From the NCBI RefSeq assembly GCF_009848505.1, contig NZ_WWDL01000028.1, forward strand, positions 1-64,000: a stretch of 64,000 bases of DNA. Reading direction: 5' to 3'. The notes under the pieces were generated by a model, which saw nothing but the letters and a program-made list of their open reading frames with translations, searched no databases and was not told the origin of the DNA. Each line of letters opens with the position of its first letter. Within the stretch, counting starts at the first letter, position 1. This stretch comes from Muricoccus harenae (lineage in GTDB: Bacteria > Pseudomonadota > Alphaproteobacteria > Acetobacterales > Acetobacteraceae). Both the position numbers and the translations under genes were made by a program. This document shows positions 8,262 through 17,369 of this stretch, in pieces.

Positions 8262-10757
8262 ATGAAGTTCACCCTCTCCTGGCTGCGCGACCATCTGGAC
8301 ACGGATGCGTCGCTCGAGACCATCCTGGCCACGCTCAACACCATCGGGCTTGAGGTGGAGGGCGTGGAGGACCGCGCCGCCGCCCTCGCGCCCTTCCGCA
8401 TCGCCCATGTGCTCGAGGCGGAGCAGCATCCGAATGCCGATCGCCTGCGGGCGCTGAAGGTGGATGTGGGCGACGGCACCATCCGCTCCGTTGTCTGTGG
8501 TGCGCCGAATGCGCGCGCTGGGATGAAGGCCGTGGCGGCGCTGCCGGGCTCCTTCGTGCCGGGCACTGGCATCACGCTGAAGGCCGGCGAGATCCGCGGC
8601 GTGAAGAGCGAGGCGATGCTCCTCTCCAGCCGCGAGATGGGCCTCGGTGACGACCACAGCGGCATCGTGGACCTGCCTGAGGACGCGCCGCTCGGCATGC
8701 CCTATGCCGAATGGGCCGGGCTCGGCGACCCCGTGATCGAGATCAGCGTCACCCCCAACCGCGGCGATGCGCTCGCCGTGCGCGGCGTGGCGCGCGACCT
8801 GGCGGCCGCCGGGATCGGCACGCTGAAACCCTGGAAGCCGGAGCCGGTGGCACCCGCTTATCCGACGCCGCTGGATTGGGTGATCGAGGATCCGCGCGCC
8901 TGCATCCAGGTGCTGGGCCGCGCGGTGCGGGGCGTGACGAATGGCCCCTCGCCCAAGTGGCTGCAGGACCGGCTGGCGGCGATCGGGCTGCGCCCGATCA
9001 ACACGCTGGTCGATGTGACCAATTACTTCACCTTCGATCTCGGCCGCCCGCTGCACGTCTTTGACGTGGCGAAGGTGAAGGGGCGCACCCTCACCATGCG
9101 CCTCGGCCGCGAGGGCGACGAGTACGAGGCGCTGAACGGCAAGACCTACCGCCCGACGCCCGAGGACATCGTCATCACCGATGCGGCCGGGGTGGAAAGC
9201 TTGGCGGCCATCGTTGGCGGCGAGTCGACGGGCTGCGACGAGAACACGCGCGAGGTCTTCGTTGAATGCGCGCTGTTCGATCCGGTGCGGATCGCCCTCA
9301 CCGGCCGCCGCCACCAGGTGCATAGCGATGCGCGCGCGCGCAACGAGCGCGGGCTGGACCCGGCGGCGCAGCGCGACATGCTCGAAGCCGCGACGCGGAT
9401 GATCATCGAGCTTTGTGGCGGCGAGGCGAGCACGATCTCCGAAGCCGGGGCGGAACCCGCTTGGCAGCGCGAGGCCACGCTGCGCTTCGAGCGTATTGCG
9501 GGGCTCGGCGGCTCCTCCATCCCGGCGGAACGCGCCGTGGCTTCGCTGGAGAAGCTGGGCTTCGTGGTGAAGGCGAAGGATGCGGCCGAGGTGACGGTCG
9601 CGGTACCGTCCTGGCGGAATGACGTGGCCTCTTCCCGCTCCACCTACCGTGCTGGCGGCACGGAGTTGACCCAGGAGCCGGGGATCGACCCGGCCCGTGC
9701 CAAGGCGGCCGCCGAGGGAGTCGAGGCGGTCGAGGCCGAGTGCGATCTGCTGGAGGAAGTGCTGCGGCTGGAGGGGCTGGATGCCATTCCCTCCGTCTCC
9801 CTGCCCGTCGGCAGTCCGCTTCCCCTGCCCTCCCTCACCCCGCGCCAGAGCCGCGCGGCCCTGGCGCGGCGTGTGCTGGCCTCGCGCGGGCTGGCCGAGG
9901 CCGTCACCTTCGGCTTCACCGCACGAGACACCGCGGCGCTGTTCGGGGCGGTGCCGGAGGCATTGCGGGTGGAGAACCCGATCGCCGCCGACCTGGACCA
10001 GATGCGGCCGAGCCCCGTCGCGACCCTGCTGCAAGCCGCCGGGCGCAACGCGGCGCGGGGCTATCCGGATGTGTCGCTCTTTGAGATCGGCGCCTCCTAT
10101 GTCGCGCCGACGCCGGAGGGGCAGCTTGCCACTGCCGCCGGGCTGCGGCTGGGGCAGACGCCACGCCACTGGGATGTGAAGCCGCGTGCGGTGGATGCGC
10201 TGGATGCCAAGGGCGATGCGCTCACGGTGCTGCTGGCGCTGGGCGTCTCACCGGCCGCGCTGACGGTCACGACCGACGCGCCGGCGCATTACCACCCGGG
10301 CCGTTCCGGAATCCTGCGCAGCGGGCCGAAGCTGCCGCTCGCGCGCTTCGGCGAGCTGCATCCGCGCGTGCTCTCCGCCCTCGGCATCGACGGACCGGCC
10401 GTTGCCTTCGAGGTGCTGCTGGATTCCATCCCCGAGCCGAAGCGGAAGAAGAAGTCTGCGCCTGACCTGCCGGCCTTCCAGCCGGTCCGCCGCGATCTGG
10501 CCTTCCTCGTGGATCGGGAGGTGCAGGCCGATGCGCTGCTGCGCGCCGCGCGCAATGCCGAGCGGAACCTCATCGCCGAGGTTTCGCTGTTCGACCGCTA
10601 TGCGGGCGAGCGGTTGCCGGAGGGCAAGGTTTCGCTGGCGCTGGAAGTGGTGCTGCAGCCGCGCGAGCGGACGTTGACGGATGCGGAGATTGAGGCGGCC
10701 GTCGCCAAGGTGGTCGCGGCCGTCGCCAAGGCGACCGGGGCGACGCTGCGGGGCTGA
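8262..10757 (+). CDS. pheT: Phenylalanine-tRNA ligase beta subunit
   Basis: PheT is the beta subunit that holds the editing and tRNA-binding modules. The 831-residue protein has the N-terminal MKFTLSWL start, an EMAP-type tRNA-binding domain (about 40-150), B3/B4 editing and B5 domains, a degenerate synthetase core and a C-terminal anticodon-binding FDX-ACB domain (about 735-831). It is some 30 residues longer than most because of a segment (about 9628-9741) inside B5 between VPSWRNDV and DLLEEVLRLEG. The ATG at 8262 is fixed by the conserved N-terminus; the longer open frame overlaps pheS and is not used. Confidence 0.97.
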   Translation: MKFTLSWLRDHLDTDASLETILATLNTIGLEVEGVEDRAAALAPFRIAHVLEAEQHPNADRLRALKVDVGDGTIRSVVCGAPNARAGMKAVAALPGSFVPGTGITLKAGEIRGVKSEAMLLSSREMGLGDDHSGIVDLPEDAPLGMPYAEWAGLGDPVIEISVTPNRGDALAVRGVARDLAAAGIGTLKPWKPEPVAPAYPTPLDWVIEDPRACIQVLGRAVRGVTNGPSPKWLQDRLAAIGLRPINTLVDVTNYFTFDLGRPLHVFDVAKVKGRTLTMRLGREGDEYEALNGKTYRPTPEDIVITDAAGVESLAAIVGGESTGCDENTREVFVECALFDPVRIALTGRRHQVHSDARARNERGLDPAAQRDMLEAATRMIIELCGGEASTISEAGAEPAWQREATLRFERIAGLGGSSIPAERAVASLEKLGFVVKAKDAAEVTVAVPSWRNDVASSRSTYRAGGTELTQEPGIDPARAKAAAEGVEAVEAECDLLEEVLRLEGLDAIPSVSLPVGSPLPLPSLTPRQSRAALARRVLASRGLAEAVTFGFTARDTAALFGAVPEALRVENPIAADLDQMRPSPVATLLQAAGRNAARGYPDVSLFEIGASYVAPTPEGQLATAAGLRLGQTPRHWDVKPRAVDALDAKGDALTVLLALGVSPAALTVTTDAPAHYHPGRSGILRSGPKLPLARFGELHPRVLSALGIDGPAVAFEVLLDSIPEPKRKKKSAPDLPAFQPVRRDLAFLVDREVQADALLRAARNAERNLIAEVSLFDRYAGERLPEGKVSLALEVVLQPRERTLTDAEIEAAVAKVVAAVAKATGATLRG

Positions 10758-10788
10758 CCAGTACGGCCCTGAGGGTCTAGCGTGAGGA

Positions 10789-10810
10789 GGCGCCCGCTCC
10801 GGAGGGCGCC
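10789..10810 (+). terminator. Candidate hairpin terminator after pheT
   Basis: A perfect 7-bp GGCGCCC/GGGCGCC stem with an 8-base loop lies 31 bases after the pheT stop and 12 before the next gene. There is no T run, so it would be a weak or factor-assisted terminator. Confidence 0.3.
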
Positions 10811-10822
10811 CACCACACGGAA

Positions 10823-11407
10823 ATGCCCATGGCCAAAGACGCCCCCCGCCCCTTCCGCTACCCTGTGCCGGAGTTGGGCACGCTGCCGGAGGACATCCGC
10901 GAGCGTATCCTGGCGGTGCAGGAGAAGGCGGGCTTCGTGCCCAATGTCTTCCTGCTGCTGGCCCGCCGCCCGGAGGAGTTCCGCGCCTTCGTGGCCTATC
11001 ACGACGCGCTCATGGAGAAGCGCGAGGGGCTGACGGCGGCCGAGCGCGAGATGATCGTGGTGGCCGTCTCCGCCGCGCATTCCTGCCAGTACTGCGTGGT
11101 CGCGCATGGTGCGATCCTGCGCGTGCGGGCGAAGGACTCGTTGGTTGCCGATCTGGTGGCGACCAATTATCGCAAGGCTGGGCTGCCGCCGCGCCAGCGG
11201 GCAATGCTCGACTATGCGCTGAAGGTGGCCACCCAGTCGCACCTGGTGGGGGACGAGGACCACGAGGGGCTTGCCAAGGCTGGCTTCACCGAGGACGAGG
11301 CCTGGGACATCGGCGCCATCGCCGCCTTCTTCTCCATGTCCAACCGCTTGGCGAATGCGACCGACCTGCGGCCGAACACGGAGTTCCACATGCTCGGCCG
11401 CAAGTAG
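10823..11407 (+). CDS. AhpD-like / carboxymuconolactone decarboxylase family protein
   Basis: A 194-residue all-helical protein of the peroxidase-related branch of the AhpD/CMD superfamily. The redox motif C-x-x-C with the following His is visible in SCQYCVVAHG near residue 90. Family members reduce peroxides or peroxiredoxins with a thiol relay, but most members of this branch are uncharacterised. The start may be ATG 10823 or the second ATG at 10829. The gene stops only seven bases before the convergent siderophore reductase gene. Confidence 0.85.
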   Translation: MPMAKDAPRPFRYPVPELGTLPEDIRERILAVQEKAGFVPNVFLLLARRPEEFRAFVAYHDALMEKREGLTAAEREMIVVAVSAAHSCQYCVVAHGAILRVRAKDSLVADLVATNYRKAGLPPRQRAMLDYALKVATQSHLVGDEDHEGLAKAGFTEDEAWDIGAIAAFFSMSNRLANATDLRPNTEFHMLGRK

Positions 11408-11414
11408 GGCTTGC

Positions 11415-12236
11415 TCAGTCCTCGACCGTGTTGTGCGAGGCGATGGCGCCGCGGCGCCAGTAGCCGGCGGCCTTCACCCGTTCCTTCGGCAGGCCGTGGC
11501 GATCCAGCAGGACGCGGCGCAGGCGGCGCGCCACGTCCGACTCGCAGGCGACCCAGGCATCGCCCCCGCCGCTCGGCAGGGTCAGCGCCTCGACGGCCGC
11601 CACCAACCGGTCCGGCGATCCGGGCGCAGCGCCGTTGCGGTCAAGCCAGACCAGCTCGATTCCCGGGCGTGACGGAAGCTCCTGGCGTTCGCCCGCGTCG
11701 GCCACCTCGATCACCGCGGTGATCCGCGCCGTCCCGGGCAGTTCCTCCAGCCGGCGGGAGATGGCGGGAAGCCCCGTCTCGTCCGCCACCAGCAGGTACC
11801 AGTCGAGGTCGTCCGGCAGGATGAAGGAGCCGCGCGGACCGCCCACGCCGAGCTTCTGGCCGGGTGTGGCTTGCTCGGCCCATTCGGTGGCCGGGCCAGC
11901 CTCATGCAGGGCGAAGTCAATCTCCAACTCTCCGCGCGCGGCATCGTGACGGCGCGGCGTGTAGTCTCGCGCGGCGGGACGCGGCGCCCCCTCGGGGAAG
12001 ACCGGGCCATTCGGGCCCAGTTCGGGCAGGGTCGGCTCCGCCTCGCCCGGCGAGGGGAAGAAGAGCTTCACATGGTCGTCGAAGGAGGCGCTGGTGAAGC
12101 CTTCCAGGTCGGGTCCCGCCAGCGTCACGCGCAGCATGCGGGGCGTGATCCGGGTTACGCGCCGCACCTCCAAGATCCGGCGGCGCAGCTCGTGCCGCAC
12201 GCGTCGGCCGAGGCGGCCCTCCATCATCTCCGCCAT
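11415..12236 (-). CDS. Siderophore-interacting protein (NAD(P)H-dependent ferric-siderophore reductase)
   Basis: A 273-residue FAD-containing reductase of the ViuB/YqjH group, which releases iron from imported ferric siderophores in the cytosol. The FAD-binding RDYTPRR motif is near residue 90, followed by the GPRGSF phosphate-binding stretch near 133, and the C-terminal family signature AGYWRRG is near 256. Its ATG shares one base with the stop of the upstream PadR regulator (TGATG), so the two are one operon. By analogy with the E. coli YqjH/YqjI pair, the regulator probably represses both genes until metal is in excess. Confidence 0.9.
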   Translation of the reverse strand: MAEMMEGRLGRRVRHELRRRILEVRRVTRITPRMLRVTLAGPDLEGFTSASFDDHVKLFFPSPGEAEPTLPELGPNGPVFPEGAPRPAARDYTPRRHDAARGELEIDFALHEAGPATEWAEQATPGQKLGVGGPRGSFILPDDLDWYLLVADETGLPAISRRLEELPGTARITAVIEVADAGERQELPSRPGIELVWLDRNGAAPGSPDRLVAAVEALTLPSGGGDAWVACESDVARRLRRVLLDRHGLPKERVKAAGYWRRGAIASHNTVED

Positions 12237-12790
12237 CAGACGCGCTCCACCCGCACGGCCGCCTCGTCGATCAGGGTGACGATCCGCTGCAGCTGCTCCT
12301 CCGAAAGCGAACCACGGGTGAGGCGGAGCCGCAGGGCCATCTTCAGGTTGTGCATGGCCCGCACCGCCTGCAGCGCCGCGCCCCCCGGGCGCGCGCCGGC
12401 GGCGGCTTCCATACGGGCGAAGAGCGCGTCGATCCCGGCCTTGCCCTCGGCCAGCACCCGCTCCCCCTCAGGGGTGACCGCGTAGAGCTTGCGGCCGCCC
12501 TCGGTGCTGGCGACCTCGATATGACCAAGCTCCTCCAGCAAGGTGAGGGTCGGGTAGACGACGCCGGGGCTGGGCGAATAGGCGCCCGCCAGCCGCTCCT
12601 CGATGGCCTTGATGAGCTCATAGCCATGCCGGGGGCGCTCGGCGATCAGGCGCAGGATCACCAGGCGCAGGTCGCCACTCTCGAAGAAGCGGCCGCCCCT
12701 CCCACCCATGTGGTGCCCGAATCGGGGTCCTCCGCGGTGGAAGCGGCGCCTCTCGTGGTTACAATGGTGGTCGCGGAAGGCATGGAACAT
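12236..12790 (-). CDS. PadR-family regulator with His-rich N-terminus (YqjI-like)
   Basis: A 184-residue repressor. The first 33 residues hold seven histidines and a cysteine, then a Gly-rich linker, then a PadR winged helix (about 38-115) with HGYELIKAIEE and SPSPGVVYPTL, and a C-terminal dimerisation helix. This layout matches E. coli YqjI, a nickel/iron-responsive repressor of the ferric reductase gene yqjH. The GTG at 12808 has no ribosome site and runs into the palindromes; the ATG at 12790 has AGAGAA 7 bases upstream, so I prefer it. It is likely autoregulated through the palindromes at 12811-12841. Confidence 0.88.
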   Translation of the reverse strand: MFHAFRDHHCNHERRRFHRGGPRFGHHMGGRGGRFFESGDLRLVILRLIAERPRHGYELIKAIEERLAGAYSPSPGVVYPTLTLLEELGHIEVASTEGGRKLYAVTPEGERVLAEGKAGIDALFARMEAAAGARPGGAALQAVRAMHNLKMALRLRLTRGSLSEEQLQRIVTLIDEAAVRVERV

Positions 12791-12810
12791 CGGCGTTCTC
12801 TGGAGCACTA

Positions 12811-12854
12811 TCGATATATCGAAGTTTAGATATATCTAAACCCTTCCGAGTCAA
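12811..12854 (-). promoter_or_regulatory. PadR operon promoter with tandem palindromic operator
   Basis: Two perfect palindromes lie side by side: tcgatatatcga (12811-12822) and gtttagatatatctaaac (12824-12841). Both share the core GATATATC, and their centres are 16 bp apart. Read toward the regulator, a TTGACT -35 element (12854-12849) sits just upstream of the 18-mer, so the palindromes cover the -10 region and start point. This AT-rich island stands out in the high-GC background. Confidence 0.75.
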
Positions 12855-12950
12855 GTGCCTCCTGTAGCCTTGGTGGTGGCGGATGGCGGCGTTATCCCAG
12901 TCGCCATGCGGCAACAGACCGTTTCTTCATGAGGCCGGCAGCATGATTGA

Positions 12951-13817
12951 TTGTCTCATTCTATCCTGCGCCCGGCCCCGGCGGCCCGGCCGGCACCTTG
13001 CCGCGTGAAGACGCCCCAGCCCGCCAGGCTGCAAGCAGCGCCCGCAACCCTTCCGGCCGATCGCCGCCTGTTCCGGGAGCTCTATTTCAGGGATACGCCG
13101 CGCGCGGTGCGCTTCCGCTACGGACTGCTGCTGCTCGATGCGGTGACCGTGCTGTTCATCATCGGCACCTCCTTCCTCGAGCGGACCGTGGCGGTGGAGA
13201 TTGCGGATACGCTGCTCGGGCTTGTCCTGCTGGCCGAGTTCGTGGCCCGGGTTCGGGCCGGGCCACGTCCGCTGCGCGAACTCGCCCATCCGGCGACCAT
13301 CGCGGATGCGGTGGCCATCATCTGCTTCCTCATCCCCGCCCTCGGGGCCGCTGCGGGCTTCCTACGCGCGTTGCGGGTGATCCGGTTGCTCCGCTCACAG
13401 AGGCTCCTGGCGCGGCTCCGGCGGGACTTTCCGACCTTCCAGCGCAACGAGGACACCGTGGTCGCGGGTGCGGACCTGATGGTGTTCATCTTCATCATGA
13501 CCGGGTTGGTCTATGAGACGCAGTACCGCTCTAACCCGCAGATCGGCGACTATGCCGACGCGCTCTATTTCACCGTCACCGCCCTCACCACCACCGGATT
13601 CGGGGACATCACCCTGCCGGGCCGGGGCGGCCGCCTGCTGACGGTGGTGATCATGTTCTGCGGTGTCACGCTGTTCCTGCGCCTGGCGCAGTCGCTGTTC
13701 CGCCCGGCGAAGGTTCGCTTCCCCTGTCCGCGCTGCGGTTTGCAGCGCCACGAGCCGGATGCCGTGCATTGCAAGGCCTGCGGCGAGGTCCTGAGTATCC
13801 CCGACGAAGGGAGCTGA
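12951..13817 (+). CDS. Potassium channel (voltage-gated type) with C-terminal zinc ribbon
   Basis: A 288-residue membrane protein of the voltage-gated ion channel superfamily. Helices are visible at about 55-75, 80-100, 115-135 and 172-190; the Arg-rich stretch RALRVIRLLRSQRLLARLRR (about 139-158) resembles an S4 segment. The K+ selectivity filter is TTTGFGD near 215, followed by the S6 helix. The tail has a CPRC...CKAC zinc ribbon (about 257-277). The start is uncertain: TTG 12951, or GTG 13005, which overlaps by GTGA the stop of a possible 21-codon upstream ORF (12943-13008). The ligand or partner is unknown. Confidence 0.82.
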   Translation: MSHSILRPAPAARPAPCRVKTPQPARLQAAPATLPADRRLFRELYFRDTPRAVRFRYGLLLLDAVTVLFIIGTSFLERTVAVEIADTLLGLVLLAEFVARVRAGPRPLRELAHPATIADAVAIICFLIPALGAAAGFLRALRVIRLLRSQRLLARLRRDFPTFQRNEDTVVAGADLMVFIFIMTGLVYETQYRSNPQIGDYADALYFTVTALTTTGFGDITLPGRGGRLLTVVIMFCGVTLFLRLAQSLFRPAKVRFPCPRCGLQRHEPDAVHCKACGEVLSIPDEGS

Positions 13818-13925
13818 GCCGGCCGGCGGCGCGACCGCGCTTGGCCCCGGGGCGTCCCTGCCCTATCTGGAGGCTGAGACGCCCCAGATTGGCCGGGGCC
13901 TGCCCCGCCCACGGCCCGGAATCAC

Positions 13926-15731
13926 ATGACCGACACCCCGCTCGACCGCATCCGCAACTTCTCGATCATCGCCCATATCGATCATGGGAAGTCCACGCTG
14001 GCCGATCGCCTGATCCAGACCACCGGCGGCCTCACCGCCCGGGAGATGACGGAGCAGGTGCTGGACAACATGGATATCGAGAAGGAGCGCGGCATCACCA
14101 TCAAGGCGCAGACCGTGCGCCTGGATTATCGCGCCAAGGACGGCCAGGACTATGTCCTGAACCTGATGGACACGCCTGGCCACGTCGACTTCGCCTATGA
14201 GGTTTCGCGCAGCCTTGCCGCCTGCGAGGGCTCGTTGCTGGTGGTGGACGCCTCCCAGGGGGTCGAGGCGCAAACCTTGGCCAATGTCTACCAGGCGCTG
14301 GATGCGGGGCATGAGATCGTCCCCATCCTGAACAAGGTGGACCTGCCGGCGGCCGAGCCGGACCGGGTGAAGCAGCAGATCGAGGATGTGATCGGCCTTC
14401 CCTCCGACGACGCTGTGATGATCTCCGCCAAGACTGGCCTCAATATCGAGGGCGTGCTGGAGGCCATCGTCACCCGACTGCCCCCGCCCAAGGGCGACGC
14501 GGCCGCCCCCACCAAGGCGCTGCTGGTGGACAGCTGGTACGACCCGTATCTCGGCGTGGTCATCCTCGTGCGCGTGAAGGACGGCCATCTCCGCAAGGGC
14601 CAGAAGATCCGCATGATGGCCGGCGGCACTTCCCACGTTATCGAGCAGGTCGGCGTCTTCCGCCCGAAGATGCAGACGGTGGAATCGCTCGGCCCGGGCG
14701 AGATGGGCTATATCAACGCCGCGATCAAAACCGTCGCCGACACGAATGTGGGCGACACGATCACGGACGACCGCAATCCTGCCGCCGAGGCGCTGCCGGG
14801 CTTCAAGCCCTCCATCCCCGTGGTATGGTGCGGCCTCTACCCCGTGGACGCCGACGACTTCGAGAAGCTGCGCGACAGCCTGGCGAAGCTGCGGCTGAAC
14901 GATGCCTCCTTCCACTTCGAGGCAGAGAGCAGCGCCGCGCTCGGCTTCGGTTATCGCTGCGGCTTCCTCGGGCTGCTGCACCTCGAGATCATCCAGGAGC
15001 GCCTGTCGCGCGAGTTCGACCTGGACCTGATCGCGACGGCGCCGAGCGTCGTCTACAAGCTGAAGATGACCAACGGCACCGAGCGGGAGCTGCACAACCC
15101 GGCCGACATGCCCGACGTCGTCTCGATCGAGAGCATCCAGGAGCCCTGGATCAAGGCGACGATCTTCGTGCCCGACGAGTATCTCGGCAACATCCTGACC
15201 CTGTGCAGCGAGCGACGCGGGCAGCAGGTGGAGCTGACCTATGTCGGCAGCCGGGCCATGGCCGTGTACCGCCTTCCGCTGAACGAGGTGGTGTTCGACT
15301 TTTATGACCGCCTGAAGTCCATCTCGCGCGGCTACGCCTCCTTCGACTACCAGATGGACGGCTATGAGGAGGGCGATCTGGTGAAGATCGGCATCCTCGT
15401 GAACAACGAGCCGGTGGATGCCCTTTCCTTCATGGCGCACCGCTCCCAGGCGGAGCGCCGGGGCCGCTCGATCTGCGAGAAGCTGAAGGACCTGATCCCC
15501 CGCCAGCTCTTCAAGATCCCCATCCAGGCGGCGATCGGCGGGCGCGTGATTGCGCGCGAGACGATCGGCGCCATGTCCAAGGACGTGACGGCCAAGTGTT
15601 ACGGCGGCGATATCAGCCGCAAGCGGAAGCTCCTGGACAAGCAGAAGGAAGGCAAGAAGCGGATGCGGCAGTTCGGCAAGGTCGAAATTCCGCAGAGCGC
15701 CTTCATCGCTGCTCTCAAGATGGATTCCTGA
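13926..15731 (+). CDS. lepA: Elongation factor 4 (LepA)
   Basis: LepA is a ribosome-bound GTPase, related to EF-G, that affects initiation and translocation under stress. The 601-residue protein has normal length and all G motifs: AHIDHGKST near 16, the GIT switch, DTPGH near 82 and NKVD near 136. The LepA-specific C-terminal domain replaces EF-G domain IV and ends with the conserved KQKEGKKRM region. The start is fixed by the conserved N-terminus. It stands alone, with the channel gene upstream and a Bug protein downstream. Confidence 0.98.
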   Translation: MTDTPLDRIRNFSIIAHIDHGKSTLADRLIQTTGGLTAREMTEQVLDNMDIEKERGITIKAQTVRLDYRAKDGQDYVLNLMDTPGHVDFAYEVSRSLAACEGSLLVVDASQGVEAQTLANVYQALDAGHEIVPILNKVDLPAAEPDRVKQQIEDVIGLPSDDAVMISAKTGLNIEGVLEAIVTRLPPPKGDAAAPTKALLVDSWYDPYLGVVILVRVKDGHLRKGQKIRMMAGGTSHVIEQVGVFRPKMQTVESLGPGEMGYINAAIKTVADTNVGDTITDDRNPAAEALPGFKPSIPVVWCGLYPVDADDFEKLRDSLAKLRLNDASFHFEAESSAALGFGYRCGFLGLLHLEIIQERLSREFDLDLIATAPSVVYKLKMTNGTERELHNPADMPDVVSIESIQEPWIKATIFVPDEYLGNILTLCSERRGQQVELTYVGSRAMAVYRLPLNEVVFDFYDRLKSISRGYASFDYQMDGYEEGDLVKIGILVNNEPVDALSFMAHRSQAERRGRSICEKLKDLIPRQLFKIPIQAAIGGRVIARETIGAMSKDVTAKCYGGDISRKRKLLDKQKEGKKRMRQFGKVEIPQSAFIAALKMDS

Positions 15732-15738
15732 TGCACGG

Positions 15739-15768
15739 GCGGAGCCGGGCGTAACAACCCGCCTCCGC
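15739..15768 (+). terminator. Candidate hairpin after lepA
   Basis: GCGGAG (15739-15744) pairs with CTCCGC (15763-15768), with an inner GGG/CCC stem. It starts eight bases after the lepA stop. No T run follows. A consensus TTGACA (15775-15780) comes seven bases later and could be the -35 of the next gene, although I see no matching -10. Confidence 0.3.
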
Positions 15769-15830
15769 AATCGCTTGACAGGCACCATCCTTTCTTGCGA
15801 CCGGCGGTTCAGGAACGGGAGTCCACGTCC

Positions 15831-16826
15831 ATGCAAAATATCACCCGCCGCCGTGCGCTCGCCCTGGGGGTTGCCCTCGCGGCACCGGCCCTGATCCCCG
15901 GCTTCGCCTGGGCGCAGGCCGCCTACCCGAACAGGCCGATCACCATCATCGTACCCTTCGCCGCCGGCGGCCCGACTGATGTGGTCACGCGCCTGGCGGC
16001 CGAGGTGATGGCGCGCGATCTGGGCCAGCCCGTCGTGGTGGAGAATGTCGGCGGCGCTGGCGGCACGCTGGGCGCCCAGCGCGTGGCCCAGGCCCGGCCG
16101 GACGGCTACACCCTGCTGCTGCACCATATCGGGATGGGCACCACCCCTTCCCTCTACCGTCGCCTTGCGTATGACGCGGTCAACGGCTTCGAGCCCATCG
16201 GGCTCGTCACCGAAGTGCCGATGACCATCATCGCGAAGAAGGACTTTCCGGCGAACAACCTGGCCGAGCTGATCCAGGTGATGCGCGAGCGCAAGCAGGA
16301 CATCAACCTGGCCAATGCCGGTGTCGGCGCCGCCTCCCACATCTGTGGCCTGCTCCTGCAATCGGCGGTGCAGACGCAGGTGACCACCGTGCCGTATCGC
16401 GGCACCGGCCCGGCCATGACCGACCTGATCGGCGGCACCGTCGATCTCATGTGCGACCAGACCACGAACACGACCCAGCAGATCAATTCGGGCGCCGTAA
16501 AGGCCTATGCGGTGACCACCGCGACGCGCAACGCCGCCCTGCCGAATCTGCCAACCGCTGCCGAGGCCGGGCTTCCAGGCTTCGAGGTTTCGGTCTGGCA
16601 CGGTCTCTACGCGCCTAAGGGCACGGATTCGGCCATCGTGAACCGCCTCTCCCGCGCCCTGCAGGTCGCGCTGCGGGATGAGCGGCTGGTGGCACGCTTC
16701 GCCGAGCTGGGCACTGCCCCGGTGACCCAGGAGCAGGCGACTCCGGAATACCACCGCCGCTATTGGCAAGCCGACATCGCGAAGTGGCGGCCGATCATCC
16801 AGGCGGCTGGCCAATACGCCGACTGA
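15831..16826 (+). CDS. Bug-family tripartite tricarboxylate transporter substrate-binding protein
   Basis: A 331-residue periplasmic binding protein of the Bug (TctC-like) family. An RRRALALG Tat-like signal peptide ends near AWAQA (residue 24), followed by the family signature YPNRPITIIVPFAAGGPTD and the GGAGGT ligand loop. Such proteins bind carboxylates or aromatic acids and deliver them to TctA/TctB membrane partners, none of which are nearby. The ATG at 15831 is favoured over an upstream start at 15795 because it begins the signal peptide. It appears monocistronic, with a strong hairpin downstream. Confidence 0.9.
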   Translation: MQNITRRRALALGVALAAPALIPGFAWAQAAYPNRPITIIVPFAAGGPTDVVTRLAAEVMARDLGQPVVVENVGGAGGTLGAQRVAQARPDGYTLLLHHIGMGTTPSLYRRLAYDAVNGFEPIGLVTEVPMTIIAKKDFPANNLAELIQVMRERKQDINLANAGVGAASHICGLLLQSAVQTQVTTVPYRGTGPAMTDLIGGTVDLMCDQTTNTTQQINSGAVKAYAVTTATRNAALPNLPTAAEAGLPGFEVSVWHGLYAPKGTDSAIVNRLSRALQVALRDERLVARFAELGTAPVTQEQATPEYHRRYWQADIAKWRPIIQAAGQYAD

Positions 16827-16842
16827 TCCGCAAGATGGAACA

Positions 16843-16869
16843 CGGCCGCCCTTGACAGTCGGGCGGCCG
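16843..16869 (+). terminator. Hairpin terminator candidate after the Bug gene
   Basis: A perfect 9-bp stem, CGGCCGCCC with GGGCGGCCG, and a 9-base loop, 17 bases after the stop. No T run follows, as is common for high-GC genomes. Confidence 0.45.
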
Positions 16870-16937
16870 GGCGCCACCCCGTCATGGCTTGGCGGGCCCT
16901 GCCCCGCCGGGCGTCCGGACGAATGGAGAGTGTCTGC

Positions 16938-17300
16938 ATGCCGAGCCTGGCAGGGCGACGTGTTCTGGTGGTCGAGGATGAGACCCTGGTGGCCATGCTT
17001 GTGGAGGACACGCTGGTGGACGCCGGTGTCGTCGTCCTCGGGCCCGTGGCGACGGTGTCGGAGTCGCTCGCGCTGCTCGAGAAGGAGCGGCCGGACCTCG
17101 CCGTGCTGGACCTGAACCTAGCCGGCGAAACCTCGGAGCCCGTGGCCGAGGCGCTGATCAGGATGGGCGTGCCCTTCGTCGTGGCCTCCGGCTATGGCGC
17201 GGCCGGGCTGCCGCAGCGGCTCGCCAGCGCACCTGTGCTGGCCAAGCCCTATGCGCCCGAGGATCTGACGGCTGCACTCGCCCGCCTTCCCGTGACCTGA
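16938..17300 (+). CDS. Single-domain response regulator (receiver only)
   Basis: A 120-residue CheY-like receiver with no output domain. The acidic pair is in VVEDET (residues 11-16), the phosphoacceptor Asp in VLDLNLAG near 58, the switch Ser in VASGYG near 84 and the Lys in AKPYAPEDL near 103. The ATG at 16938 has GGAGAG 7 bases upstream; upstream starts at 16923 and 16884 are less likely. No histidine kinase is adjacent, so the phosphodonor is unknown. Relatives in this group often work in HWE-kinase stress or light signalling. Confidence 0.85.
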   Translation: MPSLAGRRVLVVEDETLVAMLVEDTLVDAGVVVLGPVATVSESLALLEKERPDLAVLDLNLAGETSEPVAEALIRMGVPFVVASGYGAAGLPQRLASAPVLAKPYAPEDLTAALARLPVT

Positions 17301-17369
17301 TCCGCGGGGGCTCTTTCCCAGCCCTGCCGAGTGGCTGCCCCCGGGCGCGGAGCTTGCTAGGCTCCGCCC

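Noticed and set aside
13863-16877. A 1004-residue antisense ORF opposite lepA and the Bug gene, and similar long antisense ORFs at 23743-25968, 8232-10169 and 1887-4166
   Set aside because: The opposite frame holds well-conserved genes with full family motifs; the long antisense ORFs are products of high-GC codon bias and encode low-complexity, motif-free sequences.
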